A stretch of 64,000 nt of DNA, from NCBI GenBank assembly GCA_029721435.1, contig CM056574.1, forward strand, positions 76,737,501-76,801,500, written 5' to 3'. Made by a program: the position numbers and the translations under genes. This stretch comes from Gymnothorax reevesii (taxonomy: Eukaryota > Chordata > Actinopteri > Anguilliformes > Muraenidae). The notes under the pieces were generated by a model, which saw nothing but the letters and a program-made list of their open reading frames with translations, did not search any database and had not been told where the DNA came from. Shown here in pieces: positions 31,842-44,975 of this stretch (its first letter is position 1; every line of letters begins with the position of its first letter).

Positions 31842-33315
31842 CAGTTATTTTTATTTTTCCGTTGGTAAAAGTGGTGCTGCAGGCTAAACCGTGCAAGGGA
31901 GGGTGGTTCAATTTTGAGGGTTGGTCCAAAACCCTGCAGTCACCTCAGACGCCAAAATTCACATACGTTTGACAGCAGGGGGCGCTATAGCTGAGGGCAA
32001 CGCATTTTGGGCTATTACTCCCACACCGTATGTCTTACATTCGAAAACTTTATATCCACAGATTCCCTGAATAGCCATGAATCACATGGGCTAGGCCACG
32101 CCCATTTCCGCCTCAATTTTTTTTTAGCAAAACCGCAAAAACTGGAAAACCTACTTTTTCGAACTCCTCCTTGGGGTTTTGTGAAAGTGTGAAATTTGGC
32201 AGGTACACTCTACCCATTGACCTGATCTAAAGTTATCAAAAGAATTATGTTCGGTCAAATTATGTGCAAATTATTAACAAATAAATTTTTCTAGCTTGCT
32301 ATAAAAACGCTAACATTTGCATATCTCGACCAAAATAAATGGTAACAACACCAAATCTGAGATCCTTGGTTGGCATGGGACTGTGAGGGTAGGCGCCAAA
32401 TTTGGTGAATGTTGGCAACTAGGGGGCGCTGCAAAAGTGGGAAATTTATATCTCTTAAATGGCATGACCGATTTTCACCAAATTTGGTGGGTAGGATGCT
32501 GGGTCACTCCTGATGTCTTGAAGTTTATTATGACTGGCAAAAGTGGGCATGGCTTATTACAAGATAAACAAAAAAATTTTATTACAGCGCAAGTGTTTTG
32601 CTGAGAGCTCTGAAAGTTACAGGGTATTTATAGAATAGCACACAGACCACCCATACCAAAAAATGCGTGTCTCCTCTACTAGGTGGCGCTGTAACAGATG
32701 CAAATGCATTTTGGCTTGTATCTTCCACATTTTAAATCACATTTTCATAAACTTTATATCCACATGTTCCCCAAATAGAGTCACATCATATGACATAGGC
32801 ACCGCCCACTTCCTCTTTTATTTCTCTTTTAAAGTGACTAGACAACAAAAGCCAACTTTTTCAAACTCCTCCTAGTGTTTAAACTCTATCTGCACAAAAC
32901 TTTGCTATTACATTCTCCAGACATGCCTGATCAAAGGTTATCAAAATAAATTTGCTAGTCCAAAAAATATGGTACTTATAAATAAACCATTTTTTCTGCC
33001 AGCTAACAAAGACATATTGTTGCATATTTGTGTCAAAGTCAAAGCTATCAAAATCAAACTCTATTTACTCACTGGAAAGGTCAAGCAGAGGCTCTGTGCA
33101 AAATTTGGCCCAAATTGGCCGATAGGGGGCGCTATAAACCGAGAAACATGAAGTGTTATGAAAGTTGATCAGATTCACACAAAATTTGGGGAGTAAGATA
33201 AAGAGTCAATGTACCTCCTGGTAACGAAATACAGCTATTGGGCTCTGTGAGATCTGGGGGCCAAGTCGCGTGGAGAAGCTTGGCCCACTTTCATAACTGC
33301 TTGCAGTTCTAGTTA
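31842..33315 (+). repeat. family B, copy 2 (headless tandem copy)
   Basis: Repeats copy 1 from the TTTTTCCGTTGGTAAAAGTG block (offset 1495 bases) to the tail hairpin AACTGCTTGCAGTT (33295-33308, offset 1474) and CTAGTTA. The head is missing, so the copy probably arose by unequal exchange rather than a fresh insertion. Motif spacing is kept: AGGGGGCGCT/AGGTGGCGCT sites near 31975, 32420, 32680 and 33122. Confidence 0.85.
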
Positions 33316-33382
33316 TTATTAGGGCCCGAGCACCGACCAGTGCCAGGAACCTATTGTTTTTGATGGGATTTTTATTCTTCTT

Positions 33383-33413
<31 letters not shown>

Positions 33414-33607
33414 TTAGGGCCCGAGCACCGACCGGTGCCAGGGCCCGGAACGGGTCCTGGCACCGAAGGTGCAAGGAACCTATTGTTTTTGATGGGATTT
33501 TTAGGGCCCGAGCACCGACCGGTGCGAGGAACCTATTGTTTTTGATGGGATTTTTATTATTATTCTTCTTCTTCTTCTTCTTCTTCTTCTTCTTCTTCTT
33601 CTTCTTT
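33316..33607 (+). repeat. stacked family A heads with TTC microsatellites
   Basis: GGGCCCGAGCACCGACC-type heads at 33322, 33417 and 33504. Each has a small hairpin (GCACCGACCGGTGC at 33425-33438 and 33512-33525; GCACCGAAGGTGC at 33460-33472) and GGAACCTATTGTTTTTGATG, then TTC repeats (33373-33412, 33560-33605). Long open frames here are poly-Lys or poly-Phe from (TTC)n. Confidence 0.85.
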
Positions 33608-36600
33608 TTATTCTGCTGCGAGAACGCATTTTTGAGGGCTTTGCCATGCACGAAAACTCACAAAAATTTGCCCACACGTCAGTCGTCGTGAAAATTGCAA
33701 AGTATTATTATTTTTGTGCTTGGACATGCCCCGGTGGCTCTATAGCGCCACCAAACACGCGGCCATTTTGGAACGCACTTGCTCGGATTCTCACGAAATT
33801 TTATAGAGTCATAGTAGTCTTCATAAATTTTTTTGTTAATTTTTTTGAAATTTTTTTGCCTCACAGGAAGTGAGCTATGAGCCATTTCCTGCGTTTTTTC
33901 AGATTTTACGAACACATTTTTGAGGGTTTTATCATACTCGAAAACTCACCAAACTTGGCTCGTAAACTAGAAATATTACGTTCTGTGATTCGATATCTCA
34001 TTTGGCACTGAGTGTGACATGGTAGCTCTATAGCGCCCCCTAATACATAATTGCATTTTTGAGGGCCTCAGCATGCTTGAAAACTCACAAAACTTTGCGA
34101 ACATATTAAGCTGGTCTTACTTTTTACTAGGATATAGGGTTTACAGATAGATGTGGCAAAATTGCATTACAGCGCCACCTAGAAAATTTCAATGAAGCTG
34201 CCCTCGCAGCATGTTTGACCTACATGTACAAAATTCGGTGGACATGTGTACTATGCCAAGACCTAAAAAAAAGTTTCTAGGTGCCATGACCTAGACTCAA
34301 CAGGAAGTCCGCCATTTTGAATTGAATTTGCAACTTTTTTTAATTTTTTGCCATTCACAGGCGTCGTACTTGAACGAACTCCTCCTAGAGATTTTATCCG
34401 ATCAACTTAAAATTTGGCACAGGCCATCTAAAGACCTTTCTTATGTTAAATTGCGAAGCTTTTTTGGATTCATCGAAATTTGTGTCCGTGGCGTTGCGGC
34501 GAATTTTGATGTTCCGCCATGAAAATGGAAGTTGCTTTTATGAGCACTTGCTTTGTGAGATTTGCGTGAAACTTTCCAGGCTTAATAATAGTCTACTTCC
34601 AAATATACCTATATGTTGATATTGGAGTCGGTGTGGTCAGGTGGCTCCACAGCGCCCTCTTGACACGGCCTTGTTGATATAAAAGTGCTTGAATGTTCAT
34701 GAAATTTTGTCTGATCATTGCATTTGTTTTTTTGGGCTATGCTGATTTTTTTGAAATTTTTCGGCCAAACAGGAAGTGAGCTATGAGCCATTTCCTGCGT
34801 TATTCCAAATTTTACGAACACACGTTTGAAGGCCTTAGCATTCTCGAAAACTTGCAAAACTTGCAAGAATTATACTTGTCTGATTGTCTTCAATTTGAGG
34901 CAGAAATTGGCAGTCACTGTGGCATAATGGCCCTATAGCGCCCCCAATCAGATTTTCGAAAGAATTGCCCTTTTGAGGATCTCAACATGCTCAAAAACTC
35001 ACAAAATTTTGTACAATTCTAAAGACCATCATTCCTATTACACTGATAAAAAATTTACATATAGGCCTGGCAAAAATGGCATTATAGCGCCCCCTGGAAA
35101 ATTTCAAATAAGCAGCCCTTGCATCGTGGTTGACCTGCATATATGAACTTCGGTGGACATGTGGAATATCTTGAGACCTAAAAAAAAGTCTCTTGGAGCC
35201 ATGACCTAGACCCAACAGGAAGTTTGCCATTTTTAATTGAAATTTCAACTTTTTTAGATTTTTCGCCATTCGCAGGTGTCGTACTTTAACGAACTCCTCC
35301 TAGAGATTTTATCCGATCAACTTAAAATTTCGCATATGACGTCTAAAGACCTGGTCGATGTTAAATTGCGAAGCTTTTTTGTATCAACCGAACTATGTAT
35401 CTGTGGCATCGCGGCGAATTTCGATGTTCCGCCCTGAAACAGGTAGTTGGTTTTACGCGCACATGCTTTGTGAGATTTGCGCGAAACTTCAAAGGCTTGA
35501 TAAGAGTCTACTTTCAAGTATACCTATATGTTGATATTAGATTGGGTGTGGTCAGGTGGCTCCACAGCGCCCTCTTGACACGGCCATATTGAGATAAAAG
35601 TGCTTGATTGTTCATGAAATTTAGTGTGATCATTGCATGTGTCATGTCAGGGAATGATAATTTTTTAGAAATTTTTTGGCCAAACAGGAAGTGAGCTATG
35701 AGCCATTTCCTGTGTTTTTCCAAATTTTAGAAACACATGTTTGGAAGCCTTAGAATACTCGAAATCTTGCAAAAAGTTGCACAAATTTTAATTGCCTTAT
35801 TGTCTTCAATTTTATATATCAATTTACACTAAATTAGGTACAATGGCTCTTTAGCGCCCCCAATCAGATTTTTGAAAGAATTGCCCTTTTCAGGGTCTCA
35901 CCATGTTCAAAAACTCACAAAATTCTTTAAATGGATAAAGACCATCATTTGTATTACTTTGACAAGAAACTTACTTATAGGCATGGCAAAAATTTAATTA
36001 TAGCGCCCCCTGGAAAATTTCAAATAAGCAGCCCTCGCAGCCCGGTAAACCGACATCTATGAAATTTGGTATACATGTGGAATATGCCGAGACCTGAAAA
36101 AAAGTCTCTTGGTGCCATGACCTAGACTCAGCAGGAAGTCCGCCATTTTTAATTGAAATTGCAACTTTTTTGGATTTTTCGCCATTCACAAGTGTCGTAC
36201 TTTCACGAACTCCTCCGAGAGGTTTTATCCAATCAACTTACAATTTGGCAACTGATATTACGAGACATTGCCGATGTTAAATTGCGAAGCTTTTTTGGAT
36301 TCATTGAACGATGAATCCAAGGCGACGCGGCGAATTTCGATGTTCCGCCATGAAACAGGAAGTTGGTTTTACTCCAACATACTTGGTGGGATTTGCCTGA
36401 CACTTTCCAAGCTTCATAAAAGTGTCCTCCCAAATATAAATAAATGCTGATATTGGATCAGGAGGTGCCAGGTGGCTCCACAGCGCCCTCTAGATATGGC
36501 CATGTTAAGATAAACGTGCTTGAATGTTCATGAAATTTGGTGTGATCATTGCATTAGTCATTCCGGGCAAGGGTTAATTTTCTAAAAATTTTTGGCCAAA

Positions 36601-37080
36601 CATGAAGTGAGCTATGAGCTATTTCCTGCGTTTTTCCAAATTCTACGAAAACACGTTGAAAGGCCTTAGAATGCTCCAAAACTTGCAAAACCCCACAAAT
36701 TATAAATGTCTTCTTCTCTTCAAAGTCATCCATAAATTGGCACTAAATGTGGCATAATGGCTCTACAGCGCCTCCAATCAGATATATAGAAGAATTGCTC
36801 TTCTGAAGGTCTAAACATGCTGGAAAATTAACAAAAATCAACACACTCTTGGAGCTCGGTATTACGATTACTCGGTTGTAGATTGTGCACAGGCATGTCA
36901 AAATGGTACCATAGCGTCCTCTAGAAAATTTTTGCACTCCCCTCAGGATACCACATTGTATGCAGTCCAGCAGTGTCCATTGGCTGTGAATGGACACCTG
37001 CACCCATCAAGATCTTGCTACCACCCCAACGTGCACAAAGGGGGCGAGGGCCCTTTCAACGCTGCTTGCAGCTTTAATTA
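33608..37080 (+). repeat. family A element, copy A1 (long form, body and tail)
   Basis: Body from TTTATTCTGCTGCGAGAACG to the tail hairpin GCTGCTTGCAGC (37061-37072) and TTTAATTA. It is built from a module of about 920 bases: GCGCCMCCTRGAAAATTTC recurs near 34168, 35088 and 36006, with a shortened last unit near 36915. A1 has one more module than A2-A5, which explains its extra 0.9 kb. No frame is preserved between modules. Confidence 0.85.
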
Positions 37081-39714
37081 GGGCCCGAGCACCGACCGGT
37101 GCGAGGAACCTATTGTTTTTGATGGGATTTTTATTATTCTTCTTCTTCTTTTTATTCTGCTACGAGAACGCATTTTTGAGGGCTTTGCCATGCACGAAAA
37201 CTCACAAAAATTTGCAGACACGTCAGTCGTGGTGAAAATTGCAAAGTATTATTATTTTTGTGCTTGGACATGCCCCAGTGGCTCTATAGCGCCACCAAAC
37301 ACGTGGCCATTTTGGAACGCACTTGCTCGGATTCCCACAAAATTCACTAGGGTCATAGTAGTCATCATAAATTTTTTTGTCAATTTTTTTGAAATTTTTT
37401 TGCCTCACAGGAAGTGAGCTATGAGCCATTTCCTGCGTTTTTTCAGATTTTACGAACACATTTTTGAGGGCCTTATCATTCTCGAAAACACACCTATCTT
37501 GGCTCATAGATTGAAAATATGAAGTTCTTTGATTCAATATCTCATTTGGCACTAGGTGTGTTATGGTGGCTCTATAGCGCCCCCTAATACATAATTGCAT
37601 TTTTGAGGGCATCAGCATGCTCGAAAACTCACGAAACTTTGCAATCATATTAAGCTGGTCATACTTTTTACTAGAAAGTGGGGTTTACGGATGGATATGG
37701 CAAAATTGCATTACAGCGCCACCTAGAAAATTTCAATGAAGCAGCCCTCGCAGTGTGTTTAACCTGCATGTACAAAATTTGGTGGACATGTGTACTATGC
37801 CAAGACCTAAAAAAAAGTCTCTTGGTGCCATGACCTAGACTCAACAGGAAGTCCGCCATTTTTAATTGAATTTGCAATTTTTTTTTATTTTTTGCCATTC
37901 ACAGGCGTCGTACTTTAACGAACTCCTCCTAAAGATTTTATCCGATCAACTTACAATTTCGCATATGACTTTTTAAGACCTGGTCGATGTTAAATTGCGA
38001 AGCTTTTTTGGATTCATCGAACTTTGTATCCGTGGCGTCGCGGCGAATTTCGATGTTCCGCCATGAAACAGGAAGTTGGTTTTACGCGCACATGCTTTGT
38101 GAGATTTGCGCGAAACTTCACAGGCTTGATAAGAGTCTACTTCCAAGTATACCTATATGTTGATATTAGATTGGGTGTGGTCAGGTGGCGCCACAGCGCC
38201 CTCTTGACACGGCCATGTTGAGATAAAAGTGCTTGAATGTTCATGAAATTTGGCGTGACAATTGCATGTATTTTTTTGGGCTGTAATTATTTTTTTGAAA
38301 TTTTTTAACCAAACAGGAAGTGAGCTATGAGCCATTTCCTGCGTTATTCCAAATATAAAGAACACAGGTTTGGAGGTACTACCATACTCAAAAACTTGCA
38401 AAACTTTGCAAAAATTTTATTTGTCTGATTGTCTTCAATTTGAGACACAATTTGGCAGTAAATGTGACATAATGGCTGTATAGCGCCCCCAATCAGATTT
38501 TTAAAAGAATTGCCCTTTTGAGGGTCTCAGCATGCTCAAAAACTCACAAAATTTTGTACAACTCTAAAGCCTATCATTCCTATTACAATAATAAAAAATG
38601 TATATATAGGCGTGGCAAAAATGGCATTATAGCGCCCCCTGGAAAATTTCAAATAAGCAGCCCTTGCATCGTGGTTGATCAGCATGTATGAACTTCTGTG
38701 AACAAGTGGAATATCCTGAGACCTAAAAAAAAGTCTCTTGGAGCCATGACGTAGACCCAACAGGAAGTTTGCCATTTTTAATTGAAATTTCAACTTTTTT
38801 AGATTTTTCGCCATTCGCAGGTGTCGTACTTTAACGAACTCCTCCTAGAGACTTTATCCAATCAACTCAAAATTTGGCGAATAATATCTTAAGACCTTGC
38901 TGATGTTAAATTGCGAAGCTTTTTTGGATATATCGAACGATGTATACGTGGCATTGCGGCGAATTTTGGCGTCCCGCCATGAAACAGGAAGTTGGTATAA
39001 CTCCCACATACTTTCTGGGATTAGTCTAAAACTTTCCAAACTTGATAAACTTGTCTACCCAAGTATAAATATATGCTAATATTAGATCGGAAATGGCCAT
39101 GTAGCTCCACAGCGCCCTCTAGATACTACCATGTTAAGATAAAAGTGCTTGAATGTTCATAAAATGTGGTGTCATCATTGCATTCGTCATTCCGGGCAAT
39201 GCGTAATTTTTTGAAATTTTTTGGCCAAACAGGAAGTGAGCTATGAGCTATTTCCTGCGTTTTTCCAAATTTTACGAATACACGTATTAAGGCCTTAGAA
39301 AGGTCCAAAACCTGCAAAAACGTGGCAAAAATTATCATTGTCTTATTGCCTTGAATTTGATACATCAACTGGGACTAAATGTGGCATAATGGCTCTATAG
39401 CGCCCCCAGTCAGATTCTTTAAACAATTGCTTTTTTGGGGCTCGAAGCGTGCTTTAAAATTTACGAAAATCAACAAACACATGATGCCCGGTATTCCAAT
39501 AACTATGTTGTAGATTTTGCGCACAGGCATAACAAAATGGTATCATAGCGCCATCCAGAAGATTTTTGCAAACCCATCAGGAAAACACATTGTACACAGG
39601 CTAGCAGTGTCCAATGGCTGTTAATGGACAACTGCACCCATCAAGGTCTTGCTGCCACCCCACTGTGCATGAGGGGTGCGAGGGCCCTTTCAACGCTGCT
39701 TGCAGCTTTAATTA
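37081..39714 (+). repeat. family A element, copy A2 (complete)
   Basis: The head GGGCCCGAGCACC starts at 37081. The tail has GGTGCGAGGGCCC at 39675-39687, the inverse of the head with 2 mismatches in 13, then the hairpin GCTGCTTGCAGC (39695-39706) and TTTAATTA. The next copy's head follows immediately at 39715. A short TTC tract follows the head. Confidence 0.85.
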
Positions 39715-42396
39715 GGGCCCGAGCACCGACCGGTGCCAGGGCCCGGAACGGGTCCTGGCACCGAAGGTGCGAGGAACCTATTGTTTTTGATGGGATTTTT
39801 ATTATTATTCTTCTTCTTCTTCTTCTTCTTCTTCTTCTTCTTTTTATTCTGCTACGAGAACGCATTTTTGAGGGCTTTGCCATGCACGAAAACTCACAAA
39901 AATTTGCCCACATGTCAGTCGTGGTGAAAATTGCAAAGTATTATTATTTTTGTGCTTGGACATGCCCCGGTGGCTCTATAGCGCCACCAAACACGCGGCC
40001 ATTTTGGAACGCACTTGCTCGGATTCTCACGAAATTTTATAGAGTCATAGTAGTCATCATAAATTTTTTTGTAAATTTTTTTGAAATTTTTTTGCCCCAC
40101 AGGAAGTGAGCTATGAGCCATTTCCTGCGTTTTTTTAAGATTTTACGAACACATTTTTGAGGGTTTTATCATACTCGAAAACTCACCAGACGTGGCTCAT
40201 AGACTATAAATATGACGTTCTTTGATTCGATATCTCATTTGGCACTGGGTGTGATATGGTAGCTCTATAGCGCCCCCTAATACATAATTGCATTTTTGAA
40301 AGCCTCAGCATGCTTGAAAACTCACAAAACTTTGCACACATATTAAGCAGGTCTTACTTTTAACTAGGATTTAGGGTTTACAGATGGATGTGGCAAAATT
40401 GCATTACAGCGCCACCTAGAAAATTTCAATGAAGCAGCCCTCGCAGCGTGTTTGACCTACATGTACAAAATTCGGTGGACATGTGTACTATGCCAAGACC
40501 TAAAAAAAAAGTCTCTTGGTGCCATGACCTAGACTCAACAGGAAGTCCGCCATTTTTAATTGAATTTTCAAATTTTAAAAATTTTTTGCCATTCACAGGC
40601 TTCGTACTTTAACGAACTCCTCCTAGAAATTTTATCCGATCAACTTAAAATTTTGAATTTAACATCTTAAGAGCTTGTCGATGTTAAATTGCGAAGCTTT
40701 TTTGGATTCATTGAACTTTGTATCCGTGGCGTCGCGGCGAATTTCGATGTTCCGCCATGAAACAGGAAGTTGGTTTTACGCGCACATGCTTTGTAAAATT
40801 TGCGCAAAACTTTACAGGCTTTATAGGGGTCCACTTCCAAGTAGACCTATATGTTGATATTAGATTGGGTGTGGTCAGGTGGCTCCACAGCGCCCTCTTG
40901 AAACGGCCATGTTGAGATAAAAGTGCTTGAATGTTCATGAAATTTGGTGTGATCATTGCTTTGTTCATGTCGAGTTATTTTTATTTTTTTGAAATTTTTT
41001 GGCCAAACAGGAAGTGAGCTATGCGCCATTTCCTGCGTTTTTCCAAATTTTATAAACACATGTTTGGATGCTTAAGAATACTCGAAATCTTGCAAAAAGT
41101 TGCACAAATTATAATTGTCTTATTATCTTCAATTTTATATATCAATTTACACTAAATTTGGCACAATGGCTCAATAGCGCCCCCAATCAGATTTTTAAAA
41201 GAATTGCCATTTTGAGGGTCTCAGCATGTTCTAAAACTCACAAAATTTTGTAAATGTATATAGACCATCATTCGTATTACTCTGACAAAAAACTTATATA
41301 TATACATGGCAAAAATGTCACTATAGCGCCCCCTGGAAAATTTTAAATAAGCAGCCCTCGCAGCCCGGTAAACCTACATGTATGAAATTCGGTAGACATG
41401 TGGAATATGCCGAGACCTACAAAAAAGACTTTTGGTGCCATGACCTAGACTCAACAGGAAGTCCGCCATTTTTAATTGAATTTGCAACTTTTTTGGATTT
41501 TTCGCCATTCACAGGTGTCGTACTTTAACAAACTCCTCCTCGAGATTTCATCCGAACAACTTGAAATTTGGCTAATAGTATCTAAAGACGTTGCAGATGT
41601 TAAATTGCAAGCGTTTTTGGATTCATCGAATTTTGTTTCCATGGCGTTGCAGCAAATTTCGATGTCCCGCCATGAAACAGGAAGTTGGTTTTACTCCCAC
41701 AGACTTCATGGGTTTTCCCTGAAACTGTCCAAGCTTTATAAAATGGTCCTCCCAAGTATCAATATATGCTAATATTAGATCAAGTGTGCCCAGAAGGCTC
41801 CACAGCGCCCTCTAGATACGGCCATGTTAAGATAAATGTGCTTGAATGTTCATGAAATTTGGTGTGATCATTGCATTAGTCATTCCGGGTTATGGTTTAT
41901 TATTTTGGCCAAACAGGTATGAGCTATTAGCTATTTCCTGCGTTTTTCCAAATTACACAAACATACGTTTGAAGGCCTTAGAATACTCCAAAGCTTGCAG
42001 AACCTTGCACAATTTATAATTGTCTTATTCTCTTCAATGTCATCCATCAATTGGCACTAAATGTGGCATAATGGCTCGATAGCGCCCCCAATCAGATTTT
42101 TAAAAGAAATCTCTTTTGTGGGTCTAAACGTGCTGTAAAAATTACAAAAATCAACACGCTCAAGGAGCCTGGTATTACAATTACTATGCTGGAGATTTAG
42201 CGCACGGGCATGTCAAAATGATATCAAAGCACTCCTCCAGAAAATTTTTGCACTCTCCGCAGGAAACCACATTGTTCACAGTCTAGCAGTGTCCAATGGC
42301 TGTGAATGCACACCTGCACCCATCAAGATTTTGCTGCCTCCCCAACGTGCAAGAGGGGTGCGAGGGCCCTTTCAACGCTGCTTGCAGCTTTAATTA
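39715..42396 (+). repeat. family A element, copy A3 (complete)
   Basis: Head with both hairpins (GCACCGACCGGTGC 39723-39736, GCACCGAAGGTGC 39758-39770), TTC tract 39800-39842, and the same module order as A2. Tail hairpin 42377-42388. It is very close to A4 at a constant offset of 2578 bases. The 161-codon frame at 39624-40109 crosses the previous tail, the head and the microsatellite, and is not a gene. Confidence 0.85.
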
Positions 42397-44975
42397 TTAT
42401 TCTTCTTCTTCTTCTTCTTCTTTTTATTCTGCTGCGAGAACGCATTTTTGAGGGCTTTGCCATGCACGAAAACTCACAAAAATTTGCCCACACGTCAGTC
42501 GTCGTGAAAATTGCAAAGTATTATTATTTTTGTGCTTGTACATGCCCCGGTGGCTCTATAGCGCCACCAAACACACGGCCATTTTGGAACGCACTTGCTC
42601 GGATTCTCACGAAATTTTATAGAGTCATAGTAGTCATCATACATTTTTTTGTAAATTTTTTTGAAATTTTTTTTCCTCACAGGAAGTGAGCTATGAGCCA
42701 TTTCCTGCGTTTTTTAAGATTTTACGAACACATTTTTGAGGGTTTTATCATACTCGAAAACTCACCAAACTTGGCTCATAGACTACAAATATTACGTTCT
42801 TTGATTCGAAATCTCATTTGGCACTGGGTGTGACATGGTAGCTCTATAGCGCCCCCTAATACATAATTGCATTTTTGAGGGCCTCAGCATGCTTGAAAAC
42901 TCACAAAACTTTGCAAACATATTAAGCTGGTCTTAGTTATTACTAGAATTTACGATTTACAGATGGATGTGGCAAAATTGCATTACAGCGCCACCTAGAA
43001 AATTTCAATGAAGCAGCCTTCGCAGCGTGTTTGACCTACATGTACAAAATTCGGTGGACATGGGTACTATGCCAAGACCTAAAAAAAAGTCTCTAGGTGC
43101 CATTACCTAGACTCCACAGGAAGTCCGCCATTTTTAATTGAATTTGCAAATTTTTTAAATTTTTTGCCATTCACAGGCTTCGTACTTTAACGAACTCCTC
43201 CTAGAGATTTTATCCGATCAACTTAAAATTTTGAATTTAACATCTTAAGACCTTCTCGATGTTAAATTGCGAAGCTTTTTTGGATTCATCGAACTTTGTA
43301 TCCGTGGCGTCGCGGCGAATTTCGATGTTCCGCCATGAAACAGGAAGTTGGTTTTACGCGCACATGCTTTGTGAAATTTGCGCGAAACTTTACAGGCTTT
43401 ATAGGAGTCCACTTCCAAGTAGACCTATATGTTGATATTAGATTGGGTGTGGTCAGGTGGCTCCACAGCGCCCCCTTGAAACGGCCATGTTGAGATAAAA
43501 GTGCTTGAATGTTCATGAAATTTGGGGTGATCATTGCTTTGTTCATGTCGGGTTATATCAATTTTTTTGAAATTTTTTGGCTAAACGGGAAGTGAGCTAT
43601 GCGCCATTTCCTGCGTTTTTCCAAATTTTATAAACACATGTTTGGATGCTTAAGAATACTCGAAATCTTGCAAAAAGTTGCACAAATTATAATTGTCTTA
43701 TTATCTTCAATTTTATATATCAATTTACACTAAATTTGGCACAATGGCTCTATAGCGCCCCCAATCAGATTTTTAAAAGAATTGCCATTTTGAGGGTCTC
43801 AGCATGTTCTAAAACTCACAAAATTTTGTAAATGTATAAAGACCATCATTCGTATTACTTTGACAAAAAACTTATATATAGACATGGCAAAAATGTCACT
43901 ATAGCGCCCCCTGGAAAATTTTTAATAAGCAGCCCTCGCAGCCTGGTAAACCTACATGTATGAAATTCAGTAGACGTTAGGAATATGACGAGACCTACAA
44001 AAAAGACTCTTAGTGCCATGACCTAGACTCAACAGGAAGTCCGCCATTTTCAATTGAAATTGCAACTTTTTTGGATTTTTCGCCATTCACAGGTGTCGTA
44101 CTTTAACAAACTCCTCCTAGAGATTTCATCCGAACAACTTGAAATTTGGCTAATAGTATCTAAAGACATTGCCGATGTTAAATTGCAAAGCTTTTTTGGA
44201 TTCATCGAATTTTGTTTCCATGGCGTTGCAGCAAATTTCGATGTCCCGCCATGAAACAGGAAGTTGGTTTTACTCCCACAGACTTCATGGGTTTTCCCTG
44301 AAACTGTCCAAGCTTTATAAAATGGTCCTCCCAAGTATCAATATATGCTAATATTAGATCAAGTGTGGCCAGAAGGCTCCACAGCGCCCTCTAGATACGG
44401 CCATGTTAAGATAAATGTGCTTGAATGTTCATGAAATTTGGTGTGATCATTGCATTAGTCATTCCGGGTTATGGTTTATTACTTTGGCCAAACAGGTATG
44501 AGCTATTAGCTATTTCCTGCGTTTTTCCAAATTTCACGAACATACGTTCGAAGGCCTTAGAATACTCCAAAGCTTGCAGAACCTTGCACAATTTATAATT
44601 GTCTAATTCTCTTCAATGTCATCCATCAATTGGCACTAAATGTGGCGTAATGGCTCGATAGCGCCCCCAATCAGATTTTTAAAAGAAATCTCTTTTGTGG
44701 GTCTAAACGTGCTGTAAAAATTACAAAAATCAACATGCTCAAGGAGCCTGGTATTACAATTACTATGCTGGAGATTTAGCGCACGGGCATGTCAAAATGA
44801 TATCAAAGCACCCCTCCAGAAAATTTTTGCACTCTCCACAGGAAACCACATTGTTCACAGTCTAGCTGTGTCCAATGGCTGTGAATGCACACCTGCACCC
44901 ATCAAGATTTTGCTGCCTCCCCAATGTGCAAGAGGGGTGCGAGGGCCCTTTCAACGCTGCTTGCAGCTTTAATTA
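42397..44975 (+). repeat. family A element, copy A4 (headless near-duplicate of A3)
   Basis: Body and tail match A3 almost base for base, including private variants such as GAGATTTAGCGCACGGGCAT near 42190 and 44768. The head is absent; the copy starts in a TTATTATTCTTC tract. Tail hairpin 44956-44967. Confidence 0.85.

Noticed and set aside
33206..33651. Minus-strand frames with long poly-Lys
   Set aside because: Direct translation of the (TTC)n microsatellites on the other strand, with head sequence at the ends.
39624..40109. 161-codon open frame with poly-Leu/Phe
   Set aside because: It runs from one element tail through the next head and a (TTC)n tract. The equivalent frames in other A copies are broken or different in length.
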